Assembly (NCBI GenBank): GCA_037126765.1
Contig: JBBCBC010000001.1
Coordinates: forward strand, 24,102,804 to 24,166,803
DNA: 64,000 nt
Direction of reading: 5' to 3'
Source: Stenogyne calaminthoides
Taxonomy: Eukaryota > Streptophyta > Magnoliopsida > Lamiales > Lamiaceae
Below are positions 46,145 to 56,380 of the stretch, one piece after another; the stretch's first letter is position 1; each line of letters starts with the position of its first letter. Under the pieces are notes generated by a model. That model was not told where the DNA came from, did no database searches, and worked only from the letters and a program-made list of their open reading frames with translations. The position numbers and the translations under genes are program-made.

Positions 46145-46890
46145 ATAACTTTAATGATGTGCTTAATTCACGCATTACTAATTTTGTTATTAGTATGTGT
46201 CTAGATTAATTGTGATATGTACTCTTCAATTTAGTATACGAGTATCATGATCTCATCTTTACAAAATATGTAATTAATCAAATATGATATATCGCTAATT
46301 ATTTATCATATTGTACAATTTCGAGGTTACACTTCTAACTTTTTATGCATTATATCGTAAATATATGAATGATATCATCTCATAATTAAAGTAGTCAAAT
46401 AATTTAGTAATCAAGCTATACAATGCCTTAAAACATTTTGGTATTTGAATAATTTTGCTTAATTTCTAAAAATATTTATTGAAATAAAAAAAAATAAAAC
46501 AAATTCACGAATCCAATCAGCAAATTAGCTGTAAAATCAGCGGAAGTGTGTGAATAGTGGTTGAGGCAATGGAGATAGAATTATATGGGTTGGGCCCATT
46601 TTACTAATTGATAACACATAACATGCTTTTGCCGTTAGAGCTGTAGTTCTTTAAACGACATACTAACAATCAACAAACACCATGAACTAACTATTTCTGA
46701 AGAATAAGTAAATGTGATTTCATTTATATCCTGTCAAAATACTAATTATCAACATGATGGTTCTAAATTCAAATTTTGGTATATTGCAATTAATATTTAA
46801 TTGCATCAAATGTTCATATTATTTATCAACTTTCACTAATAAAATTAATTACGAATTTAATTGCATCCTAAATTTAAGCCCTTAATAAGT
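46145..46890 (+). repeat. Upstream cassette B (direct repeat of 24140-24990)
   Basis: Two blocks match cassette A. Between them lies unmatched sequence with an extra stretch at 46322-46360 and the block 46411-46784. It is followed by a short gene-like segment. Confidence 0.75.
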
Positions 46891-47400
46891 TTTTTTCACA
46901 CCTATTTAAACTTAAGTTCCATCATAAAGAAATTCATCCATTATTTGCTGAATCTCTTTTTTAACAAGCAAAATATTTCCGATTCTTAGTATTTTTGTTT
47001 TTCATTATCAATTTTAGATTCATATTGTTTAATAGTACTACACAAATTTGAAATGATTAATTTGTTTTCTAATGATACACTATGTGATGACTTATGTCGT
47101 CTTTAGGATGAGTTTAAAGATGATAGAAAGTTTCTTACACGTAAGTTTTAAAATTTATAAAGAACCATATTTGTTGGTTTTATATGATTGTTATATATGT
47201 ATGTATTTATTTTAACTTCAATGATCTTTTTTTGTATGTAGTTGAAGATTTAGAAAGGCAATATAATGAATAGAAGATGTTCAGAGAACATTACTATTCA
47301 AAGAGTTCATGGGATTTTTTCTTTCATTACGTGCCTAATAATTCCATTGAAGGGAGACATAAATTGGTTAGTTTTATGCCATCAAATAATTTATTATGTT
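46891..47400 (+). pseudogene. Exon-like fragments after cassette B, family not recognised
   Basis: A TATA-like CTATTTAAAC near 46901 is followed by exon-like pieces with splice-like borders: after TCTTTAG at about 47106 (DEFKDDRKFLT, then GTAAGT), and after TATGTAG at about 47241 (VEDLERQYNE, then a TAG stop). Downstream of the stop the frame continues with FREHYYSKSSWDFFFHYVPN. The position mirrors that of the RPA-like gene after cassette A, but the protein is different or too decayed to match. Confidence 0.25.
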
Positions 47401-47445
47401 AATTATATTTTCCCGCTCTAAATTGATTGTTGTTTATTTATGTAA

Positions 47446-47476
47446 CTAGTTTTTTGCCAACCCGTGCATTGCACGG
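47446..47476 (-). other. Helitron 3' terminus: hairpin and CTAG
   Basis: CCGTGCATTGCACGG at 47462-47476 is a near-perfect palindrome. Twelve bases separate it from CTAG (47446-47449). Helitron 3' ends carry such a hairpin about 10-12 bases before CTRR. Confidence 0.88.
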
Positions 47477-47980
47477 AAGACATTCGTATTACTAAATTTT
47501 ATTAATTTATTATTGTTTATTTTTAAAATCATTTTAAGTTTTATATTATAATTCCTCTTTCACATTTCAATTGTCATATTAATTGGTAATTTAATAATGA
47601 CTAAATATAATTTTTTTTTACTAAAATATATATTATATAAAATAAATTTTAATAATTATTGCGATTCTCAAAATTTAATTGGAGAATACTCAAAAAATTA
47701 GAGCCTTAGATTACAACTCTACAATTTGATTTTAAAAACTACATTTATTATTTATAAGTGATTCTCATTCTCTAACTCTTAAAAAAAAAAGAAGAATTGA
47801 TGCAATATATCAAAGATAATTTAATAAACGTATGTAATATAACAATAATTTTATATTTTTTAAAAATAAAAATAAAACAACAACCATTTAAAAAAATATA
47901 ACATTCAAAATTTCTAATAAAAAACAATGTAGATAACACAAAACAAAACCAAAAAAGTCTAATAGTATAATTATAAAAAT
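47477..47980. other. Helitron 3' non-coding region
   Basis: AT-rich, with no ORF. It lies between the helicase stop and the terminal hairpin. Confidence 0.6.
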
Positions 47981-49814
47981 CTAAACATTTCGGAAGACTT
48001 CTTGAAATACAACATTTTTTGTTGTATTTTGTTCAAAACTATCATTATTACACAACATAATCTTCAAACCACGTCGATTGGTAACCCTTGAAACTGCGAC
48101 ATAAAGCTGGCCATGGCTAAACACCGACTTCTTAAGAAATACTCCAACATGGGAAAAAGATTGTCCTTGACTTTTATTTATAAATATTACATACGAAACA
48201 ATCAACGAAAATTGTCTGCGAGTAAACTTGAAAGGTAACCGAGGATCAGATGAAATCAGTGACAATCTAGGTATCAGTGCTAGTTCACCAGTGTTGCTAC
48301 CGATAAGAACTTTAACTTCAATTACTCTATCACTCAACCAAGTGATCACCAACCTACACATATAGAATAAGAAATTATAAAATTAATCTTATAAGAAATG
48401 GTTATTACTAAATAATATAATTAATTAAAAAAAACTAACCTGGTCCCGTTACATAACCCCCTTGTATGATCTATATTCCTCAACAACATAACATGCGTTC
48501 CAACTTTGAGATTAAGTTCATGGTCGGGCACACTGGAAAATTTCAAAGTGTTGAGGAACTCGGGAGTATGAACATCAGCTAGAGAATCAAAATTGGAATC
48601 GGACCTGCAAAGACTATCGGAACTGAGATACTTGCGAAACTCCTTTTGATTTAACCGAACCATGTAATCATTCATAGATTTAACAGCATCAAGTGTCGGG
48701 GCAAGGATAGCTCTGTCCTGTAAAAATTCGTGATCGTACATCCTCGATTTAAAATCAGGATAAATGCAATCAACTATAGAAGCAATTGGATCATCACCAC
48801 CTTTCAACAAAATATCATTTGGGATGATAATATCAGAACCATAATCAGTTCTTGTCCCTATACTTCCATCACCAACCGATTCAATCCACTCCAAAAATAA
48901 TTTCATTTCATTCATCCCTTGAACCGAATCAAACTGCATCAACCTCATGTTTCTTTTCAACTTCAAAACAGTGCATACATTCCACAAATCAGATGAATTG
49001 ATGGTGGCATGTACATTGTCCTGTCTCCTTCCTTTTGGAATGACAGGCAATATCTGCCGAAAATCTCCACAAAAAACAATTGTTTTTCCACCAAATGACA
49101 TTTTCAGAGCGTGATGGATCAGACAATTGCATGATATCTCTCAATGAAGTATCTAATGCCTCAATACAATGTCTGTGAATCATTGGAGCTTCATCCCATA
49201 CTATGAGCTTGAACTTAATTAAAAGTTCAGCGAGTTGACTACATTGGTTTATGTTGCACGTAGCCAGACAATTTAATGGAATGCAAAACCTAGAATGAGT
49301 TGTACGTCCACATGGAAGCAAAAGTGATGTTATGCCACTGGATGCTACATTCAATACTAACTCACCATCATATCGCAGTCCAGCATATAGCATCCTCCAT
49401 AAAAAAAATGTCCCAGTACCACCATAACCATACACAAAAAACACTCCACCTAAATCTGACAATGCGGATCTAATAATTTGATAAAAAATAACACGCTGGT
49501 CATCATTCAATCTACTTAAAAAAACTTCATACTCCATTCTTAGTTCAACTTTATTATACGATAACTCAGTCAAAATCATCATATTACGGGATGTTATACT
49601 GTTATCAGCAACTGCCACAAGCATCCCATCAAAATCGTGCAAAATCTTACCAAGAGAACACAACATATTATCGATTTCCAAAAGACAACAATTCTTGATC
49701 TCATCATTTGTCATTCTCAACTCTACAAACATAAGAAGTATAAAAAAAAATCATCATTAAAAAAAATACATAAAGTAATGTATGATATTTTTAATAAGAT
49801 ATTAAATAATTACA

Positions 49815-49858
<44 letters not shown>

Positions 49859-50889
49859 CATGACAATATATACAACAATAATATAAAAAAGAAAATTATT
49901 TTAAACACTTAAATAATATAATCATATAAATATGATTGATTACATAAAACACCTAAACAAGAAAAGCGTGCAAATAACTTTGGTGGGGAAGAATACGGAA
50001 ACTGATCCAAAAATAATGGGGAGGAGGAAATTTAATTTAAAGAAGTTATAATATTAAAAAAAAGTACCTGGATATCGCATTATTTTTCTTCTCTTGTACA
50101 AAATATCATCAAACAGATATTTCCAACACTTATCCCATATATCACACGGATTATTTAAAGATCTGAAATTGAGAAGTGTAACAAAAAGATATCTCATTGA
50201 AGATGCAGATGCCCAAACTCTAGCCTGTTCAAGTCCATCAACATATTCTCTATCATCATCCAATAACCCCCTAGCAAAGCACGCATCACGAAATGTGGGA
50301 TAAACTGTTCCTCTAAACTTTTTTATATCATCAAAACACTTTGGTCTAGTAACAACGTTCAATAGAATTCTCAGATAATATGCCTCGCCAGTTCCAGGTG
50401 GTACATAAGAAATACGATCAACAACAAATCCCCTCTGCCTAGGTTTCCACGTCCTTGATTTTCTTTTAAAAATAAAAAATTGAGGAATTTGAGCATATGT
50501 CAACTCAACAGCTTCATCAGAATGCTTATTCAAATCAAACCAAGCCAAAAACATGCTAGTCTTCACACTCGGTCTATCCAAAATAAAATCCAATGAATCG
50601 GTGTCCCTGAACACGACATTTTATTTTTCTAGAAGATGAAATGCCAAACGTTCAACAGACGGATACCTGTAGTGAATTTCAAAACCAAATAATCTCCAAG
50701 CAGCTTCACACGGGGAAATATACCTACAATCATAATACATCTTGATCTCATCAACATCTGATGCTTGATTAGAGTCCAAATTATTTTCAACAAAAGTAGC
50801 AAACACACGATCATGACCCTTGTTGATATACTTGAATAAGTATTTAATGGCTCTAGATTTATTGCACCATTCAACATTAATATGGGCAA
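47981..50889 (-). pseudogene. Helitron PIF1-type helicase
   Basis: Unwinds DNA during rolling-circle transposition as part of the RepHel protein. Minus-strand segments in order: 50889-50066 (YLFKYINKGHDRVFATFVEN, SPCEAAWRLFGFEIHYRYPS, GEAYYLRILLNVV), an intron to about 49735, then 49732 down to about 49110, about 49110-48435, a 70-80-bp intron, and 48360-47981. The Walker A motif is GYGGTGTFFLW: the catalytic Lys is Thr (codon at 49409-49411). Walker B-like KLIVWDEAPM is intact, as are VFCGDFRQILPVIPKG and the C-terminal GQLYVAVSRVTNRRGLKIML. Breaks are TAA at about 50626-50628 in place of Gln, and a one-base frame change near 49110 just before MSFGGKT. Loss of the Walker A Lys alone should abolish ATP hydrolysis. 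Confidence 0.88.
49819..49857. repeat. (AT)n microsatellite in helicase intron
   Basis: Alternating A/T run of about 39 bases inside the 49735-50065 intron. Confidence 0.9.
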
Positions 50890-51310
50890 TTATTTTAAGA
50901 GAAGATATCTGTTATGGGGAACAACAAATTTATTGTCCAAAACAACGTTCTTTTTCTTCACGATTTTTCCATCGTCCCTTCGCCTATAAATAGGATATCC
51001 ATCATCATCAAATGAACTCTCGGACGAAAACTTCTTTGAAAATTTCTTTGTACATTCACCTTCTTCGGAATAGCACGGAGAATACTTAACAGTTGGACCA
51101 CAAGGACCATGCATAATAAAATCACGGACAGCTTCAAAATATTATTTATCATTCACCTCATCTGGTAATTCAGCTGAAATTATGCGATCAATATCATCAC
51201 CTGAAGGACCATCATTATAATTTTCAAGAAAAACCAAGATATGTGCATGAGACAACCCACGTTTCTGAAACTCCACAATATACACAACTGCATAACAATA
51301 TATAAAAAAT
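50890..51310 (-). pseudogene. Helitron Rep (HUH endonuclease), C-terminal part
   Basis: Rep nicks and rejoins DNA strands at Helitron ends. The minus-strand frame reads VYIVEFQKRGLSHAHILVFL, with the HUH motif as His-Ala-His at 51241-51249, then IISAELPDEVND and, after a TAA stop at 51142-51144, FEAVRDFIMHGPCGPTVKYS. The C-terminal part leads into the helicase. Sequence upstream of VYIVEF (51300-51425) no longer matches Rep clearly, and the nickase Tyr motifs expected nearby were not verified. This is a broken gene. Confidence 0.8.
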
Positions 51311-51425
51311 TATTAACAAAAAAAAAATACATTGTACATTTTTCTGATGTGGAGACTGATTCCGGTTGATGATTTCTGAACTTTGTAGCTTTCTCATTAT
51401 TCAATATCAGCTTAAAAAATAACAT

Positions 51426-51747
51426 AATAAAAAAAATAAACAGTATATTAAAATAAATTAACAGTGTATTATAGGTAAAATTGTTTGTGTAAATGCTCTG
51501 CGATTAAATAAATAAAAGATATATTTGAGCTGCCCAAACACAAATTTAGGTAAAATTACTAATATCTTCAATTACTGCAATTATAAATGATACACGTAAA
51601 ATAAGAAGTGAAATAATCTCAAAATTAAAGGGAATATAAGAAAATATAGATTACAACTACCTCCTTATAAATATAAGGAAATATAGTTATTAGAAGTAAA
51701 GAATTCTCAAAATTAAAGGGTCATCAAATTAGTGATTGAATTAAAAC
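51426..51747. other. AT-rich DNA between Rep remnant and Sirevirus copy 3
   Basis: No gene is seen. It probably represents decayed Helitron sequence. Confidence 0.5.
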
Positions 51748-51752
51748 GTTAA
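51748..51752 (+). other. Candidate target-site duplication, Sirevirus copy 3
   Basis: GTTAA abuts the LTR start. The partner lies beyond the window, so it is unproven. Confidence 0.5.
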
Positions 51753-52763
51753 TGTTGGGAGATGAATTTAATAAAGATATATGATTTTGATTAGATCCCA
51801 AAACCCTTGAGTATGACATGTTCAGGATAATCTTGATAGTTGGGTCAGGATTCAGTTTTAGAGTATTCAGGATGATATCTGCAAAATGTATAGTCAGCAG
51901 ATATAGATCAGGTTAGGATCTGAAGATTCTGAAGAACTCAGTATGTTTCTGAAGAAACGAAAGTTTCAGTATGAAACTAAAGTTTCTGAAGACTCAGTAA
52001 GAAACTGAGAATTTGAAGACTCAGTGTGAAACTGAGATACTGAAGACTCAGTGTGAAACTGAGATATTGAAGACTCGGTATGAAACTGAGGAACTGAAGA
52101 CTCAGCATGAAGATTCAGTATATCGGTCAGTATATCTGTGAAGACTCAGAAGACTCAAAAGACTCAGAAGACTCAGAAGACGCTGAAGACTCAGAAGACC
52201 CTGAAGACTCTGAAGACACAGAAGACAGAAGACTGAAGAACTGAAGATCAAGAATACTGAAGGCACAGTAATTACTGAAGACTCAGTAATGTACTGAATG
52301 CTCAGTATAAACCTGAATGTTCCGAGGCACTGAGAATATCTATCTGAAGGATGCAATACTGAGAAAATCGCGATTCCTTAGAAAAATAGATATTTGCCAA
52401 GACATTCAAATGCAGACAAAAGGAAATAAGTCAGAGTGTTGTTAAGGTTATATCAACTCAGAGTTTGTAACCAAAAGAGCCGTTGAAGGTGTCTACCTTT
52501 AACTGGAGACAAAAGTCAAAAAGAGGAAGATAGCACTGTACCATACTGACACTGACAGTGACAGGTCGCTGAAGAAGATGTCAGAAGTACAAAAGTTCCA
52601 GACTGCAAAAAGTGAAGACCGGCTACATGAAAGGATATTGCCTAAAACGTGTTAGGGAGTTTCAAACCCTAAATATAGCCGTTCCTCACACACCATAAGA
52701 GGAAACTCACGAAGCTATCTCCTCCAACGGATAGTTTTTCAAAGAGTGACCTTGGTGTATGCC

Positions 52764-52771
52764 TATAAATA
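52764..52771 (+). promoter_or_regulatory. LTR TATA box, copy 3
   Basis: TATAAATA after GACCTTGGTGTATGCC. Because this is the 5' LTR it would drive the genomic RNA of copy 3. Confidence 0.75.
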
Positions 52772-53079
52772 CTTGTGACCCTCTACATTGTAAGGTTACG
52801 GGAAATTTGTAAGCAACTCAAGAGCTCAAACTTATTATCGCAAAGTTAAAGCACTCAAAAAACTTAGAATTTCCCAAGTGGTTTTAAATCGAAGAGAGCT
52901 CATTAAACTAAGCCTAGCTTGATAAGATATATCCGAAGCTTAGTCGAGATATCCTAGCGTTTGCATTGTACTTTATTGTAAAGGATATCTCATCCTAGTT
53001 GGAAACCAACCAAGAAACCCCAAACCCTTTAGAAGGTAGTTGGTGTGTGATTGTTGGTGAGAAGAGTTGTAAAGAGTTA

Positions 53080-53285
53080 GTAAACTACGCGGAGTAGTCA
53101 GAAAGCTCTAGAGGTGAAGTTAGTAAGCTACAGAGGTAGTCTGAAAGCTTGTTTGTGTTTGAGTAAGTAAACTACGGAGGTAGTCAGAAAGCTCAAGGTC
53201 GGGTTGAGTAAGTAAACTACGTGGAGTAGTCGAAGCTCGGGGCGAAGTTGAGTAAGTAAACTACGCGAGGTAGTCGAAAGCTCGG
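53080..53285 (+). repeat. Hairpin array in LTR copy 3
   Basis: Five units of TAGTAAACTAC…GTAGTC: four keep ACTAC/GTAGT pairing, and one has GCTAC/GTAGT (G·U wobble). Loops vary (GCGGA, AGAG, GGAG, GTGGA, GCGAG) while the stems stay. Confidence 0.75.
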
Positions 53286-53880
53286 GAAGTGATTAGTGAA
53301 TTTCTCCAAGAGATCGAGAGAGAGTGGACGTAGGAGCTTGAGTCTCCGAACCACTATAAAAATTGTTGTGTTGTTTATTGCTTTCTTTTATCTCTGCTTA
53401 ATCATTTGCATTGACTTAAATCTGAAAAGCATATTTTCACCGACATTTCACTTGGAATCAATCCAATGGAAGTTGCATGTAATTGAATCACGGCCTAATC
53501 ACTATTCCATTAAAGGAAGGTTTTCAAAGAAAGCTTAAAACGAGTATAAACTAAAGGGCCAACCATTCAAGACATCCGAGTAGCTAGAACAGATAGTTAC
53601 CAAACCGAACTTACTCTTACGAGGGTTCATAAGTTAGTTATCCGATCCAAGCAACTCGGGATCTCTGAAAAACTTCGGGACTCGGTTGGGATTATCGAGG
53701 TTTTAAAAGCGACTTCGGATCACTTGTCTCGAAGAGACTTTGACTCGAGTGATTTGTGCTTCTCGGGACCAAATCTTCGTGACAACCCGACGACTAAAGT
53801 GACCTCGATGAAAAGTTTTAAAAACATCAACACGTGTATTCCCCCATACACGTGTAAGACTCGTTGCACCGACCAACAAG

Positions 53881-53892
53881 TGGTATCGAGGC
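53881..53892 (+). other. Primer-binding site, copy 3 (altered)
   Basis: TGGTATCGAGGC stands where copy 2 has TGGTATCAGAGC. As read it pairs less well with initiator-Met tRNA. The change (CAG read as CG) has the form of the base-calling artefact proposed for this block. Confidence 0.75.
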
Positions 53893-54002
53893 GGGGTTCA
53901 ACTTGACCACTGGCTTTGTTGACCAAAGTTTTATTTGCTAAAAATACTTGTGGTCTATCTGAACTGATCTTATTTGCTGAATTCTTAAAAGACTCAGTTA
54001 AA

Positions 54003-56359
54003 ATGTCTTCTAAGAAACTTCCCATGTTCTCAGTGGAGAACTATGATTTATGGAGACTGAGAATGCAGGCTCACCTGTATTCCAAACATGAACGGATGTG
54101 GAGAGTGGGCTCTAAAGGACCATTCCAATTTACTGTGGTGAATCCCAGAGGAACAGAAAATGAGAGAAACGATCCTAGAGCAGAATTTCCTAAGTCTGAT
54201 GACCAACTGACTCCTAAGGAGAGAAAGTTAGTCAATCTAGACTACATTGCTAAAGACACACTATACAGTACAATTGATGATGGTGTGATGGGAATGATCT
54301 CTCACTGCAATACTGCAAAAGAAATTTGGGATACACTAGTCGAATAATGTGCGAAGGCACGATCATATCAAAGAAAACAAACTTTCAGTTGCAATTGGAA
54401 AGTTTGATAGTTTTGAAATGGAAGAAGGTGAATCTATTGACAAATTGGAAGTCAGATTCACTAGTATTATGAATGATCTAAATGCACTTGGAAAGAAATA
54501 TCCACAGAGAGAAGTTGCATTGAAAATTCTTAGAGGTCTTTCTAAGAAATGGGATATACATGCAGTGGTGATTGAAAACACCAAAAACATTAATTCAATG
54601 ACATATCAACAAGTCTTCTCTGAGCTGAAGGCCTATGAGTTTGTAATTGATAAGAAATCTAAAAAGGCTGACAGCAAAGATGATTCATCATCTAGTAAGA
54701 ATGTAGCTTTTAAGGCCAAAGATAAAACACAGTAAAACTAGAGAGTTCGAGAACTCCTTTGCTAAGAATCGGGATGAGCTTGAGGATAAGCTAAGACCGA
54801 TGGCAAGGAGGTTTGAAAGACTTAATAATCGATATGGAAAATACAAAAGCTATTACAGAATCACAGTGTACCGGAAGAAAAACCGGAGGACGATCAACCG
54901 AGAAGAAGAAGGACTCGAAAAGTCGAGGGATCTTCATCCAAAAGGAAGGACTCCAAGTCCAAAGAAGAAAGTGATCAGGATGATGATGCCAACATATGCT
55001 ACAATTGCCAAAAGAAAGGTCACTTCCAGTATGATTGTCCAGATCTAAGTGCTAAGGAGAGAAGAGAAAGGCAAGCTAAAAGAGACAAGAAGTTCTCTAG
55101 CAAAAAGGTCGTGGTTGCAGAAGAAGAACATTCTGAGGAGGGATCTAGCTCTTCAGATGATATATTCTCAGGTAAACTCTTCTTTCTCTGTTGTTGCTCC
55201 TACACTAGCACAAGATTTGTCAAGTTCAACTGTAAACAGCCAATTTGACCTGATGGATTCTTTTGAGAATCTGATGAAGGACTATGTTGTTTTACAAGAA
55301 CTGCTAAATGAAACTCAAGAGCAGAATAAAGAACTGAAAGCTGAACATCTAAAATGGAAAGACTCTAGCAAAACTGAAATCACTTCAATTAATTAAGCTA
55401 CTCTTGATGAACCGGATGTTCGAAAGTACAACTCTCGAGAAAAGAGAAGTTGATAGTGACCCTAATCGAAAAGCTAGAGAAATCCATCAAGAGATTCAAA
55501 TTCGTAACTAAATTCAATGACCTCTCTGAGAAGCATGAAACTCTACAGAACTGTGAGGATAGTGCACAGAAGAAGCTAACTCTATTGAATACTGCATCTA
55601 AAGTAATAGATGAAATTCAGAGTTACCAGAGATCTGCCACTATAAAATCTGGATTGGGATACATTCCAGGAGGAACCTCACAAGGTCATCTGAATGTTGC
55701 ATCAAGTAGCAAGAAGACAATCTTTGTAAAACCAGTGGCACCTACACTTCAAACCAAAGAAATGCCCAAGGTTGTAGACAAGGAAAAGGACCTATGGTCT
55801 CAAAGAAAAACTAATGATCGTAGGAAAGCCCAAACCTCGGTGAAGGCTAGAAAACTGAGCACTTTTCGATTGAAAGTTTCAGTAAGTACTTCAAAGCCTC
55901 AAAGGCTAAGAATGCAAACCCGAAGGCTCCACATCGAACCATCGGAGGAATCCTCGGATGAGAAACACTCAAGAGAGACATTCTCAACTCAAGAGACCAA
56001 GTCCTCGAGATATCTTGAAAGACCAGATTTCGATCAGAGCAACTTTGAACCCCCACTTGCCTAAGGGTAAAGGTTACCTGAACCCGAGTCATCAAATATT
56101 TAGACCGGTTGCACAAAAGCCAAAGCATCTGAACAAAAGGCCTGAACCAAAGAAAAATTCAAAAGCCCATGTTCATGCTAAGGCTAGCACACATACACAG
56201 AAAAATGCTAAGGCACCCAGAGTAGTAAATGTGTATGTTGATGTTTATGGAAGACAAATTAGCCACTCTAAAGTGATTAGAGTTGTCAGGCAAATTTGGA
56301 TTCCGAAAGGTACATCTAACCTTGTAGGACCCTACACAAATTGGGTACCTAAAAATTGA
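54003..56359 (+). pseudogene. Sirevirus gag, copy 3
   Basis: ATG 54003 opens MSSKKLPMFSVENYDLWRLR. The capsid-like region runs to about 54720. The CCHC knuckle CYNCQKKGHFQYDC at about 55001-55042 is complete, unlike in copy 2. A serine/acidic stretch, a coiled coil (about 55250-55580) and a basic tail follow, ending WIPKGTSNLVGPYTNW. Frame breaks lie near 54345, 54735, 54900, 55395-55510, 55790-56060. Most fall where copy 2 has CAG or CTG. It closes with TGA 56357-56359. Confidence 0.88.
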
Positions 56360-56380
56360 TCTGTTTTTCAGGAGGAAAAC
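56350..56380 (+). other. gag-pol junction of copy 3: in-frame UGA and acceptor-like tract
   Basis: AAAAATTGATCTGTTTTTCAGG keeps the same TGA, the same TCTGTTTTTCAGG tract and the same downstream frame as copy 2, although flanking codons differ. Confidence 0.55.

Larger units (their letters stand above)
47446..51752 (-). mobile_element. Helitron remnant (autonomous type, decayed)
   Basis: The minus-strand 3' end reads …hairpin…GGCAAAAAACTAG|T, with CTAG at 47446-47449 and a host T next to it, the standard Helitron terminus. Rep and helicase segments follow in order at higher coordinates. The 5' TC end was not found. It may lie beyond the Sirevirus copy 3 insertion at 51753, or be lost along with the N-terminal half of Rep. 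Confidence 0.85.
51753..53878 (+). repeat. 5' LTR of Sirevirus copy 3 (2126 bp)
   Basis: TGTTGGGAGATG… to …GACCAACA. U3 repeats at about 51930-52250, TATA box 52764-52771, hairpin array about 53080-53285, G-box inverted repeat 53830-53839 and 53846-53855. The stretch 53180-53878 shows dense CG-for-CAG/CTG changes against copy 1. Confidence 0.93.

Noticed and set aside
53881..53892. Use of a different tRNA primer by copy 3
   Set aside because: The altered PBS differs from copy 2 only by CAG-to-CG type change inside a block full of such changes; artefact or decay is simpler than a new primer.
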